A model generated the notes under the pieces. The model worked only from the letters and a program-made list of their open reading frames with translations, searched no databases and was not told the origin of the DNA. From an uncultured Oscillospiraceae bacterium (GTDB lineage: Bacteria > Bacillota > Clostridia > Oscillospirales > Oscillospiraceae), in NCBI GenBank assembly GCA_947627715.1, contig CANQXK010000011.1:1-64000 (forward strand): a DNA stretch of 64,000 bases. The letters are read 5' to 3'. The position numbers and the translations under genes were made by a program. The number at the start of each line of letters is the position of its first letter. Positions within the stretch are counted from its first letter, which is position 1. Positions 49,607 to 58,059 of this stretch are shown here, piece after piece.

Positions 49607-51381
49607 GGCCGCTCACCTCCCGCTTTTTCCCGCTTTTTCTCCTTTTTCCTGTCCAAAGCGATGGCGAAGGAGGCGTTCTGCCGCGCATCGGCGGCCTTCA
49701 CGAAGGCCAAAAGCCCCCAGACGGAGATCATGCTGGAGCCGCCCTTGGAGACCCAGGGGAAGGTGACCCCGGTGAAGGGCAGGATGTCCACGGAGCCAAA
49801 GACGTTGAGCATCAGCTGCGTCAGCAGGATGGTCACGGCGGCACACGCGCCGATGGCGTAGAAGGTACTGCGCGCCTGTCCCGCCGAGCGGACGGCAAAG
49901 ACCGCCAGCAGTACCAGCGCCAGCACGGCGGCGACAGCCACGATAAGCCCCAGCTCCTCCGCCGCCATGCCGAAGGCCATATCCGTGTCGGCGGCAAACA
50001 CCAGGTGGAGCCGCCCCCTGCCCCCGCCCAGGCCCAAAAGGCCCCCGGAGGCCGCCGCGGCCATGGTGCGGGTCTGCTGGAAGCCGCCCCCCTGGGGGTC
50101 CTGCCAGGCGCGGCCCCAGGCGGAGAAGCGGGAGAGCACGTAGGGCCGGGCGGTGAGGACCATGAAGACGCCAAGGCCCGTCCCCGCCAGGGACAGAAGC
50201 ACCGTGGCGAAGCTCCCTGAGCGCATGAACGCGATGACGATATAGGCCGTGAAAAAGACGGCCGCCGTCCCGAAATCGCTCATGGCCCCCAGGCACAGAA
50301 CGCACGCCGCGGCAAAGGCCACGAAGGCGATGAGGTTGCGTTTGCGGTAGAGCCTGTCCAGGGTCGCAGCGCCGGTGAACACAAAGCAGATCTTCACAAG
50401 CTCCGAGGGCTGGAAGGAGATCCCGGCGATCCGGATCCAGTTTTTTGCCCCGAAGATGCTCTGGGCGGTGAAGAGATTGAAAACGAGCAGAAGAAGGCCG
50501 ATGACGGCCATGGGCGCGCGCAGGGCCTTCACGCGCTCCAGATCGCGCAGCCACGAGCCGATGAAAAAGTAGAGGGCCACCCCGGCAAGGAGGCACGCCA
50601 GCTGCTTCCAAAGCCCCTCCGGGTCGGAGGACGCGCACACCCCAAGGCCGATGGCGGTGAGGAAGAAGGCCAGCGTCTCCACCTCAAACCCCGTGCGGTG
50701 AAGTCCGCGGGTGACGGCGTAGCAGGCCCACATGAGGACGGCGAGGGCCAGGAAGGCCGCGGGGACGGCGGGATGGACCCCCTCCCCCGCTGCGGCGGTG
50801 TGTTCCGCCCCCAGCGTCAGGACGAACGCGGTGAGCAGGATAAGCGTGGCCCCCGGATGGATGCGCGCGCCGGGGCGGCGGCGCGTCCTGGCCTGGTCCC
50901 GCTCCTCCTTCACCGTGGAGGGAGTAAAGACGCACGCGGCCCCTCCGAAGGCCACCGTGTCCCCGCTGTGGATGGCGGCGGGTTCCCGGAGGGGCTTTCC
51001 CCGCAGCTTCGTCCCGGTTTTTGACCGCAGGTCCTGCACCGTCCAGCCGCCCTTCCTGTCCCGCGTCAGCGCCGCGTGGGTGCGGGAGACGGACGCGTGG
51101 GGCAGGCGCGCGTCCGCCGAGCGGGAGCGCCCCACGATGTTCTCCCAGTTGGTGAGGGCGATCTTCCCCCCGCCGGGCAGGGAGAGCCACCCCCACACCT
51201 CCCGCTCCGGCTTTCCTGAGAGCATGGAGACGGCGCACCGCAGAAGGATCAGCACGGCCAGCGCCGGGAGGATCCACCGGGAGGCGGCGGTTATGGTATC
51301 CGCGGCTTCAAAAAACGCGGCGTTATTCATCAGCTCCGTGGCGAAGGCCCCCTTCCCGGCGATGGACCGGCAGATTTGCAT
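49603..51381 (-). CDS. FHA domain-SEDS (FtsW/RodA/SpoVE family) fusion
   Basis: A 592-residue membrane protein. One N-terminal helix (~37-55), then a cytoplasmic FHA domain (~75-155; NIVGRSRSADARLPHASVSRTHA with the phosphothreonine-binding GRS, SxxH and later SKTGTKLRG), then ten or so helices of a SEDS glycosyltransferase: NWIRIAGISFQPSEL, LGAMSDFGTAAVFF and TGVTFPWVSKGGSSM. SEDS proteins polymerise lipid II. The FHA suggests control by a Ser/Thr kinase. The start is uncertain: ATG 51381 lies 7 nt after a TATAAT and would be nearly leaderless; ATG 51330 has GGAG close by. Confidence 0.9.
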   Translation of the reverse strand: MQICRSIAGKGAFATELMNNAAFFEAADTITAASRWILPALAVLILLRCAVSMLSGKPEREVWGWLSLPGGGKIALTNWENIVGRSRSADARLPHASVSRTHAALTRDRKGGWTVQDLRSKTGTKLRGKPLREPAAIHSGDTVAFGGAACVFTPSTVKEERDQARTRRRPGARIHPGATLILLTAFVLTLGAEHTAAAGEGVHPAVPAAFLALAVLMWACYAVTRGLHRTGFEVETLAFFLTAIGLGVCASSDPEGLWKQLACLLAGVALYFFIGSWLRDLERVKALRAPMAVIGLLLLVFNLFTAQSIFGAKNWIRIAGISFQPSELVKICFVFTGAATLDRLYRKRNLIAFVAFAAACVLCLGAMSDFGTAAVFFTAYIVIAFMRSGSFATVLLSLAGTGLGVFMVLTARPYVLSRFSAWGRAWQDPQGGGFQQTRTMAAAASGGLLGLGGGRGRLHLVFAADTDMAFGMAAEELGLIVAVAAVLALVLLAVFAVRSAGQARSTFYAIGACAAVTILLTQLMLNVFGSVDILPFTGVTFPWVSKGGSSMISVWGLLAFVKAADARQNASFAIALDRKKEKKREKAGGERP

Positions 51382-51406
51382 ATTTGCATATTATAGCACA
51401 TTTGTC

Positions 51407-51435
51407 TTGAATTTTAAAGAAAAATACCGTATAAT
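51407..51435 (+). promoter_or_regulatory. sigma-A promoter of gltX
   Basis: TTGAAT (51407-51412), 17 bp, TATAAT (51430-51435), ~110 bp before the gltX ATG. Confidence 0.65.
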
Positions 51436-51544
51436 ATCCGCAAACCGCAGGGCGGCGCGGCGTTTTTCCCGCGTTTTTCCCTTCCCCCGCCGGCCCGCGG
51501 CGCGAAAAAGCGCGAAAGCTTATCGTTGATATGGAGGTCTTTTC

Positions 51545-53032
51545 ATGCCTGATGCAAAATGGCTCGCGGATATGGAGGCGCGCATCCCCCACGGGGGCGT
51601 TCGGACGCGCTTCGCCCCCTCCCCCACAGGGTATATGCACGTGGGCAATCTGCGCACGGCGCTGTACACCTGGCTCATCGCACGCCACGCGGGGGGCAAA
51701 TTCATCCTGCGCATCGAGGACACCGACCAGGGCCGTCTCGTGGACGGCGCGGTGGACGTCATCTACAGGACCCTGGCCGAGTGCGGCCTTACCCACGACG
51801 AGGGCCCGGATGTGGGCGGCCCCGTGGGTCCGTATATCCAGACCGGGCGGCGGGATTTTTACAAGCAGTACGCCGAGCTGCTCATCGAGAAGGGGGCGGC
51901 GTACAGGTGCTTCTGTGAAAAGACGGAGTCCGGGGAGGATTCCGGCGATTTCAGCCGCGAGGACGACCCCTGCCGCGCCCTGACGCGGGAGGAGGCGGAC
52001 GCCCGCGCCGCCGCCGGAGAACCCTTCGTCATCCGCCAGAGGATGCCGCGGGAGGGTTCCACCACCTTCCACGACGCGGTGTACGGCGACATCACCGTGG
52101 AGAACCGGGAGCTGGAGGATCAGATCCTCCTGAAATCCGACGGACTGCCCACGTATAATTTCGCCAACGTCGTGGACGACCACCTGATGGGCATCACCCA
52201 CGTGGTCCGGGGCGCGGAATATCTCAGCTCCGCCCCCAAATACGACCTTCTGTACCGCGCCTTCGGCTGGGAGATCCCCACCTACGTCCACTGCTCCTCC
52301 GTGATGGTGACGGACGCGCAGACGGGCGCGGCCCGGAAAATGAGCAAGCGCCGGGGCGACCCCTCCTATGAGGACCTGATCGCGGACGGGTATCTCACCC
52401 CCGCCGTGGTGAACTACGTGGCCCTTCTGGGCTGGTCGCCGGGGGGCGAGCGGGAGATCTACTCCCTCTCCGAGCTTGCCCAGGTGTTTGACATCCACGG
52501 CGTTTCCAAGTCCCCGGCTGTCTTTGACATCAACAAGCTCACCTATTTTAACGCGGAATACCTGCGGGCCATGAGCCAGGAGGACTTCGCCAGGGCCGCC
52601 GGGCCGTGGATCCGCAAGGCGGTGAAAAACCCCGCCGTGGACGCCGGGCAGATCGCGGCGCTCCTCCAGCAGCGGACGGAGAAGCTCACGGAGATCCCGG
52701 AGAAGGTGGACTTCTTCGACGCCCTCCCCGACTACTCCCCTGAGCTTTTCATCCACAAGAAATCCAAGACCGACATCCCCGGCTCCCTGGAGACGCTTCA
52801 AAAGCTCCTCCCGGCGCTGGAGAGCCTGCCCGTCTGGGACGACGAGCATCTCCTTCAGGTCCTGACGCAGATGGCCGAGGCCGAGGGCGTGAAAAACGCC
52901 AAAATCATGTGGCCCCTGCGCATCGCCATCACCGGCCGCGCCGTCACCCCCGGAGGGGCGGTGGAGATCGCCAGGATCCTGGGGCGCGACGAGACCCTCC
53001 GCCGGATACGGTTCGCCCTTACCCGCGGATAA
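51545..53032 (+). CDS. gltX: glutamyl-tRNA synthetase
   Basis: Class I aminoacyl-tRNA synthetase charging tRNA-Glu (and often tRNA-Gln in Firmicutes, with GatCAB). The 495-residue protein has the HIGH-type RFAPSPTGYMHVGNLRTALY, the FILRIEDTDQGR motif, LPTYNFANVVDDHLMGITHVVRG and the KMSKR loop (KMSKRRGDPS), then an all-helical anticodon-binding domain. The ATG at 51545 follows GGAGGT. It is divergent from the FHA-SEDS gene. Its transcript probably ends at the hairpin overlapping the ypeB ribosome site. Confidence 0.97.
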   Translation: MPDAKWLADMEARIPHGGVRTRFAPSPTGYMHVGNLRTALYTWLIARHAGGKFILRIEDTDQGRLVDGAVDVIYRTLAECGLTHDEGPDVGGPVGPYIQTGRRDFYKQYAELLIEKGAAYRCFCEKTESGEDSGDFSREDDPCRALTREEADARAAAGEPFVIRQRMPREGSTTFHDAVYGDITVENRELEDQILLKSDGLPTYNFANVVDDHLMGITHVVRGAEYLSSAPKYDLLYRAFGWEIPTYVHCSSVMVTDAQTGAARKMSKRRGDPSYEDLIADGYLTPAVVNYVALLGWSPGGEREIYSLSELAQVFDIHGVSKSPAVFDINKLTYFNAEYLRAMSQEDFARAAGPWIRKAVKNPAVDAGQIAALLQQRTEKLTEIPEKVDFFDALPDYSPELFIHKKSKTDIPGSLETLQKLLPALESLPVWDDEHLLQVLTQMAEAEGVKNAKIMWPLRIAITGRAVTPGGAVEIARILGRDETLRRIRFALTRG

Positions 53033-53149
53033 ACGGCGGCCTCTTCCCGCTCTACAAAGGAGTATACACCATTTCTGAAGCTTTGTCAAGTATTATTTTT
53101 AGATATTTTTAATTATTTTTCTGAGGAAATACTTTCTTTGTTTAAAAAG

Positions 53150-53188
53150 CCCCTTTGCCGCAGAATTTAGTGGCAAAGGGGTGTTTTT
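53150..53188 (+). terminator. terminator-like hairpin whose right arm is the ypeB ribosome binding site
   Basis: CCCCTTTGCC (53150-53159) and GGCAAAGGGG (53172-53181) form a perfect 10-bp stem with a 12-nt loop, followed by TGTTTTT and at once the ypeB ATG (53189). The only SD for ypeB (AAAGGGGTG) is the right arm. Confidence 0.75.
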
Positions 53189-54553
53189 ATGTATTACTCA
53201 AAGAAGGCCGCGCGTCTCATTGCGATCTACTCTCTGGCGGCGGTGCTGGTGATGGGGGCCTTTTTGGTAAAGGCGGAGCGGAGGAGCGCGGCCCTTGAGC
53301 GGGCGGCGGAGGTGGGGTACGACCACGCCTTTACGGAGCTGTCCACCGCCGTGGGGGAGCTGGACGCGGCGCTGAAAAAGAGCCTGTGCGCGGCCTCTCC
53401 GTCCATGGTCAGCACCGTCTGCGCGGAGGGGTACGCCCACTGCGCGGCGGCCTCTCAGGCCATCGCCTCCCTGCCCTGCGGGGCCATCGAGCTGGAGCAC
53501 ACGGCGGCGTTCCTCAGCCGGACGGGGGATTATATGTTCTATCTCTCCCGCAAGGCCGCCGGGGGCGAGGGGCTGACCCAGGAGGAGCGGGAGGCGCTAA
53601 GGGCCATGTCGGAGGGCGCGTCCCAGGTCTCCGGGGCGCTCTCCGAGATGACGGCGCAGCTGCTGGCGGGGAGCATCAGCGCCTCCCAGCTTGAGCGGAC
53701 GGAGGACGCGGTGGCGGACGCGGAGGCGTCCCTCACGGGGGCGGGCATCGTCTCCGGCGTCAAGGCCATGGAGGACGAGCTGCCTGAGCTGCCCACGCTC
53801 ATCTACGACGGGCCGTTCTCCCAGCACCTCCAGCGGGCGCAGCCCAGGCTCCTTGAGGGGCTGGCGGAGGTGGACGAGGACGGGGCAAGGCGCGCCGCCG
53901 CCGCGTTTTTCGGCGGGCGCGAGGAGGACTGGCGGTATATCTGCTACCGGGCAGAGCCGGTGCCGGTGTACGTCTTTTCCTCCCAGTACGGCAACGAGGT
54001 GCGCACGGTGGAGATAACGGCCTGCGGCGGGAAGGTCCTCTACTTTGGCTCGGCGCGGGAGAGCGCCGAGGGGGGCGTGGCCCCGGAGGAGGCCCTGCGC
54101 ACGGCGGCGGCCTTTCTGGAAAACCACGGCTATCCGTCCATGACCCCCACCTACCACCAGGCCGAGGGCGGGGAGCTGGTGGCCAGCTTCGCCTTTGAGC
54201 AGGACGGCGTGCTGTGCTACCCGGACCTTATCAAGGTCACGGTGGCACTGGACACCGGGGAGGTGGTGGGCATGGAGGCCGCCGGGTACGTGATGTGCCA
54301 CGCGCAGCGCGACCTGGGCGACATTGCCTTTGACACGGAGGAGAAGATCGCCGCGCTGTCGCCGTATCTCACCTGCCTCTCCCACCGCCCGGCCCTCATC
54401 CCCACCGAGGGGAAAAACGAGGTGCTGTGCGAGGAGTACACCTGTAAGACCCCGGACGGCCGCCACGCGCTGGTATATTTAAACGCCCAAACCGGGCGGG
54501 AACAGCAGATCCTGCTTTTGCTTGAGTCCGAGTCCGGGACGCTGACGGTGTGA
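53189..54553 (+). CDS. ypeB: germination protein YpeB
   Basis: Spore protein needed in Bacillus for stable assembly of the cortex-lytic enzyme SleB. The 454-residue protein has an N-terminal signal anchor (~9-28), a helical region with a conserved FxxLS..L..LDAALKKSL pattern, and C-terminal PepSY-like repeats (from ~230: AAAFFGGREEDWRY, and ~300-380). The family match rests on the N-terminal pattern and layout. sleB, usually adjacent upstream, is missing; gltX is there instead. Its ribosome site is buried in a hairpin. It supports a spore-forming host. Confidence 0.88.
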   Translation: MYYSKKAARLIAIYSLAAVLVMGAFLVKAERRSAALERAAEVGYDHAFTELSTAVGELDAALKKSLCAASPSMVSTVCAEGYAHCAAASQAIASLPCGAIELEHTAAFLSRTGDYMFYLSRKAAGGEGLTQEEREALRAMSEGASQVSGALSEMTAQLLAGSISASQLERTEDAVADAEASLTGAGIVSGVKAMEDELPELPTLIYDGPFSQHLQRAQPRLLEGLAEVDEDGARRAAAAFFGGREEDWRYICYRAEPVPVYVFSSQYGNEVRTVEITACGGKVLYFGSARESAEGGVAPEEALRTAAAFLENHGYPSMTPTYHQAEGGELVASFAFEQDGVLCYPDLIKVTVALDTGEVVGMEAAGYVMCHAQRDLGDIAFDTEEKIAALSPYLTCLSHRPALIPTEGKNEVLCEEYTCKTPDGRHALVYLNAQTGREQQILLLLESESGTLTV

Positions 54554-54588
54554 GCGAGCAGGCGGAGGATAAATCAAGCTACCGCTTT

Positions 54589-54702
54589 GGCTCCCTTTGA
54601 TAAAGGGAGCTGTCACGCGACAGCGTGACTGATTGAATCAAATTTCCTCTTTGTCTCCCTTTTACTAAAGGGAGCTGTCACGCGACAGCGTGACTGAGGG
54701 TT
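54589..54702. repeat. tandem pair of two-hairpin repeats
   Basis: GGCTCCCTTT..AAAGGGAGCTGTCACGCGACAGCGTGACTGA-type unit at 54589-54632 and again at 54654-54702, in the same direction; 30 nt of the core (AAAGGGAGC to GTGACTGA) are identical. The gap holds no gene. Confidence 0.8.
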
Positions 54703-54731
54703 ACACCCCCACGGGACCGCTCTATTATCGG

Positions 54732-54942
54732 TTTAACCCTCAGTCGCCTTCGGCGACAGCTCCCTTCCCGCTTCGCGGCAAGGGAGCCATTTGGGTGCGC
54801 GAGACGGAATCAGCAGAAAAAACGCCTTCCCCGCAGGGCGGGGAAGGTGTCGCCGGAGGCGACGGATGAGGTGGGATGCCTTGGCGATCAACGGCCTCAT
54901 CCGACCCCCTTCGGGGGCCACCTTCCCCACAAGTGGGGAAGG
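54732..54942. repeat. dispersed two-hairpin intergenic repeats (copy set 2)
   Basis: Three units: 54732-54788 (AACCCTCAGTCGCC.. through CTTCGCGGCAAGGG), 54826-54871 (CCTTCCCCGCAGGGCGGGGAAGG plus GTCGCC/GGCGAC and GGATGAGG) and 54895-54942 (CCTCATCCGACCCCC.. to GTGGGGAAGG). The last is an inverted relative of the second. The first and last match copies near 47.9 kb. The rest of the 448-bp gap 54554-55001 holds no gene. Confidence 0.8.
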
Positions 54943-55001
54943 CATTGGAATTGCGCAACGGTGGCCTGCCGTTCACCGGCGGGAGGGGGTGGGACCCTTC
55001 C

Positions 55002-55865
55002 CTACGCTCTTTTCCCGTTCGCCTTTTCCAACTGATTCATGGATTTGCGGCGGAGAGCGTCGGTGATGGCCATTTTCTCCAGGACGGTCTTGACGGTGGT
55101 TTCCAGCTCGCCGCCCTGCGAGTAGTCGGCGGGGAGCATATAATCGGCGCGGCCGTCCCGGAGCAGCTGGGCGGCGGTGTCCTTTTTATTTTTGGGGTAG
55201 ACGGCGATGGAGCAGCCGCCGTTGACCCGCACCAGCTTCATACAGGGCACGTCGGTCTTGCCGTCGGCGATGTAGAGCATATTGCGGAAGGGCACGGGCC
55301 GCTCGTCCTCCGGGGTGAAGTCGTTGAGGGCGGCGTCCTCGGACAGGTCCAGCACGCCCTTGTTGACCCGGAAGAGGAACTGGGTCTTGGTGGTGTAATT
55401 GACCACGTTTTTGGGCCAGACGGGCATACGGTCCACGTCGTAGAGAAACTCGCAGGCGAAGACCTCGGTGAAATTCTTATAGATGCTGGAGCCTTCGATG
55501 ATCTCCCGAAGGCCGGAGGAAATGATGAAGTGGCGCACGTCCACGCCCCGGCTCTTTCCGAAGGCGTTGATCCGCTCAAACCAGGTCTCCACGCCGGGGT
55601 AGAACTCCAGATCCCGCCCCAGGGCCACAAAGCTCTCCCGGCGCACCGAGACGGTCTTGGCCGAGCGGGCCTTGTCCAGCATCACGTACATATAGGCCAA
55701 AATCCCGTCCATCTTCCTCTCCCGCGCCAGGGAATTGGCCTCATCCCAGAACTCGCGGGCCGTCATGCCCACGTTGGGGATGAAGCTGTACTCCTGCATA
55801 TCCTTGGTACACAGGGTCTTATCAAAATCGTACAGGAGGGCGACGACGGGGCGTCGGTTTTTCAT
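55002..55865 (-). CDS. HAD superfamily hydrolase (phosphatase-like)
   Basis: A 287-residue cytoplasmic phosphatase of the haloacid dehalogenase superfamily. Motif I is LLYDFDKTL (nucleophile and acid Asp), motif II is IISSGL, and the acidic motif is YIADGKTDVP. A helical cap lies between motif I and II (~20-110). The ATG at 55865 follows GGAAGTGG; the frame extends upstream to 55934, but that start lies in the promoter. It resembles the phosphoserine phosphatase-like subfamily; the substrate is not evident. It stands alone, between the repeat region and the divergent two-component operon. Confidence 0.85.
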   Translation of the reverse strand: MKNRRPVVALLYDFDKTLCTKDMQEYSFIPNVGMTAREFWDEANSLARERKMDGILAYMYVMLDKARSAKTVSVRRESFVALGRDLEFYPGVETWFERINAFGKSRGVDVRHFIISSGLREIIEGSSIYKNFTEVFACEFLYDVDRMPVWPKNVVNYTTKTQFLFRVNKGVLDLSEDAALNDFTPEDERPVPFRNMLYIADGKTDVPCMKLVRVNGGCSIAVYPKNKKDTAAQLLRDGRADYMLPADYSQGGELETTVKTVLEKMAITDALRRKSMNQLEKANGKRA

Positions 55866-55905
55866 GATCTGCCACTTCCGTTTTCGTCTGAATTTTGTTA
55901 TAATC

Positions 55906-55934
55906 ATTGTAATACAGCGGCGCGGAAAATTCAA
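55906..55934 (-). promoter_or_regulatory. sigma-A promoter of the HAD hydrolase gene
   Basis: Minus-strand TTGAAT (55929-55934), 17 bp, TACAAT (55906-55911), ~40 bp before the ATG. Confidence 0.65.
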
Positions 55935-56017
55935 GCGGCGGTTTTTTTCGCGGATGATGCAGGTTTGATGCAGACAAGATGTAAACTGGGGTCATCAACT
56001 ACCGGGGAGAAAGAGAC

Positions 56018-56677
56018 ATGGTACGAATTTTGATCGTTGACGACGAGCGGCCCATCGCCAATCTAATTAAAATGAGCCTGACAAAGGCCGGTTACGCCTG
56101 CACCTGCGTCTACGACGGGCTGGCGGCGGCGGATATTCTGGAGCAGGAGACCTTCGACCTTATTCTGCTGGACATCATGCTCCCCGGCGCCACGGGGTTT
56201 GAGCTGATGGACTACATAAGGCCCCTGGGGGTGCCGGTCATCTTCCTCACCGCCAAGAGCGACATCGCCGACCGGGTCCACGGGCTGAAGATCGGGGCGG
56301 AGGACTACATCGTCAAGCCCTTTGAGATCGTGGAGCTTCTGGCGCGGGTCGAGGTGGTCCTGCGGCGCTACAACAAGCTGGCCAGCGTCATTGAGATCGC
56401 GGGCCTCAGCATCGACACCCGCTCCATGCGTGTGACGCGGGACGGGGAGGAGATACCGCTTACCAACAAGGAGTACAACCTCCTTCTGCTCTTCGCCCGG
56501 AACCCCGGCGCGGCCCTCTACCGGGAGACCATCTACGAGCGGGTCTGGGGCGGGGACTACAACGTGGGCAGCCGGACCGTGGACCTGCACATCCAGCGGC
56601 TGCGGAAAAAAGTGGGATGGGAGGACAAGCTGGTGTCCGTCCACAAGGTGGGCTACCGGCTTGAGGCGGACTCATGA
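56018..56677 (+). CDS. OmpR/PhoB family response regulator
   Basis: A 219-residue two-component regulator. The receiver domain (~1-115) has the acidic pair in ILIVDDE, phosphoacceptor Asp52 (LILLDIMLPG), Thr78 and Lys100 (YIVKPFE). The C-terminal winged helix (~125-219) ends with ETIYERVWGGDYNVGSRTVDLHIQRLRKK and VHKVGYRLE. The ATG at 56018 follows GGGGAGAAAGAG. Its stop overlaps the kinase ATG by 4 nt. Cognate kinase and exported protein follow in one operon. Signal and targets are unknown. Confidence 0.95.
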   Translation: MVRILIVDDERPIANLIKMSLTKAGYACTCVYDGLAAADILEQETFDLILLDIMLPGATGFELMDYIRPLGVPVIFLTAKSDIADRVHGLKIGAEDYIVKPFEIVELLARVEVVLRRYNKLASVIEIAGLSIDTRSMRVTRDGEEIPLTNKEYNLLLLFARNPGAALYRETIYERVWGGDYNVGSRTVDLHIQRLRKKVGWEDKLVSVHKVGYRLEADS

Positions 56678-58059
56678 AGCTGCGGGAAAAGCTGACTCTG
56701 GGCGCTGTGACGCTCCTGGCGCTGATCTTCGGCGTGTGCGGGTCCCTGCTCATCTCCGCGTCCTTCGACGCCACCCTCAAAAGCGAGCGGGACGCGGCGC
56801 TGCGGACGTATTACTCCGTCCAGAGCACCCTCCAGCTTGCCACCTCCATCGACACCCAGATGGAGTACGACGACTTTGTGGGGGCGCTCTCCATCCTCGA
56901 CCAGCGGGACCGGGATATGTGGGACGGGATCATGCTGCGCTCCGCCGACGCCACCCTCTACCGAAGCGGCCTCTGGCCCCAGGAGACGGCCACGGAGGCG
57001 GGGGAGTGCGCCATCGGCTACAGCTCCGACGGGGGGAAGCGGCTTTTGCAGGTCTCCGGGATGCTGACGGTCAACGGCCAGAAGCTCTCCCTCTACATCA
57101 TCCACGACATCACGGGCATCTATGAGCTTCGGCAGACGCAGCTTGCCACCTACCGAAGGCTCCTGGTGCTGACGGTGATCCTGGGCGCGGCCGGCTCCTG
57201 GCTGATGGCGGCGTTCCTGATGCGGCCCCTCACCCGCCTGACCCGCGCCTCCCGGCAGATCGCCGCAGGGGATCTCAGCTCCCGCGCGGAGGTCAGGAGC
57301 GGCGACGAGTTGGAGGCGCTGGCCAACGAGTTCAACGCCATGGCGGCGCGGCTTGAGGAGAACATCGGCGAGCTTCAGGAGAACGCCCGGCGGCAGACGG
57401 AGTTCATGGGTTCCTTCGCCCACGAGCTGAAGACCCCCATGACCAGCATCATCGGCTACTCCGACCTCATCCGGCGGCGGATGCTCTCCCCGGAGGAGGA
57501 GCAGGAGGCGGCCAACTACATCTTCTCGGAGGGGCGGCGGCTTGAGAGCCTGTCCCTGAAGCTTCTGGACCTGCTGATGCTGAAAAAGCGGGACTTCGAG
57601 CTGTCGGAGGCCTCCCCCGCCGCCATCGTCACCGGCGTTGTGCGCCTTCTGCGGCCGAGCCTCACCAGGGAGGGGGTCACCCTCCGCTACCGGGCGGCGG
57701 AGGGGCGGTGCCTTTTGGAGCCGGACCTTGTGAAGTCCCTGCTCATCAATCTTGTGGACAACGCCCGGAAGGCCATGGACAACGGCGGCGCGGTGTTCAT
57801 CATCTCCGAGATGACGCCCACCGGCTGCGCCGTCTCCGTCACGGACAACGGCCGGGGCATCCCCAGAGGGGAGCTTGCCAAGATCACCGAGGCCTTTTAC
57901 CGGGTGGACAAGTCGCGCTCCCGCGCCCAGGGCGGCGTGGGGCTGGGGCTGGCGCTGTGCGACGAGATCGCCAAGCTCCACGGCGGCGCGCTGGAGATCC
58001 GCAGCGTGGAGGGCCGGGGCACCAGCATCACCGTTACGCTCAACGGAGGCAGAGTATGA
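56674..58059 (+). CDS. membrane sensor histidine kinase
   Basis: A 461-residue kinase with two membrane helices (~8-30 and ~163-183) around an extracytoplasmic sensor of ~130 residues, then a HAMP linker (~184-236). The phosphoacceptor is His250 in FMGSFAHELKTPMTSI, followed by the ATP domain with NLVDNARKAM (N box), VTDNGRGIP (G1) and GVGLGLALC (G2). It is coupled by 4-nt overlaps to the regulator before it and the exported-protein gene after it. The sensor shows no domain I recognise. Confidence 0.95.
   Translation: MKLREKLTLGAVTLLALIFGVCGSLLISASFDATLKSERDAALRTYYSVQSTLQLATSIDTQMEYDDFVGALSILDQRDRDMWDGIMLRSADATLYRSGLWPQETATEAGECAIGYSSDGGKRLLQVSGMLTVNGQKLSLYIIHDITGIYELRQTQLATYRRLLVLTVILGAAGSWLMAAFLMRPLTRLTRASRQIAAGDLSSRAEVRSGDELEALANEFNAMAARLEENIGELQENARRQTEFMGSFAHELKTPMTSIIGYSDLIRRRMLSPEEEQEAANYIFSEGRRLESLSLKLLDLLMLKKRDFELSEASPAAIVTGVVRLLRPSLTREGVTLRYRAAEGRCLLEPDLVKSLLINLVDNARKAMDNGGAVFIISEMTPTGCAVSVTDNGRGIPRGELAKITEAFYRVDKSRSRAQGGVGLGLALCDEIAKLHGGALEIRSVEGRGTSITVTLNGGRV

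Noticed and set aside
51323-53089. A 588-codon minus-strand frame covering gltX
   Set aside because: Antisense to a clear GluRS with HIGH and KMSKR motifs, and low-complexity in translation.
54589-54942. CRISPR array
   Set aside because: Repeats are self-complementary units of differing sequence and orientation, without regular spacers, and no cas gene is in the window.
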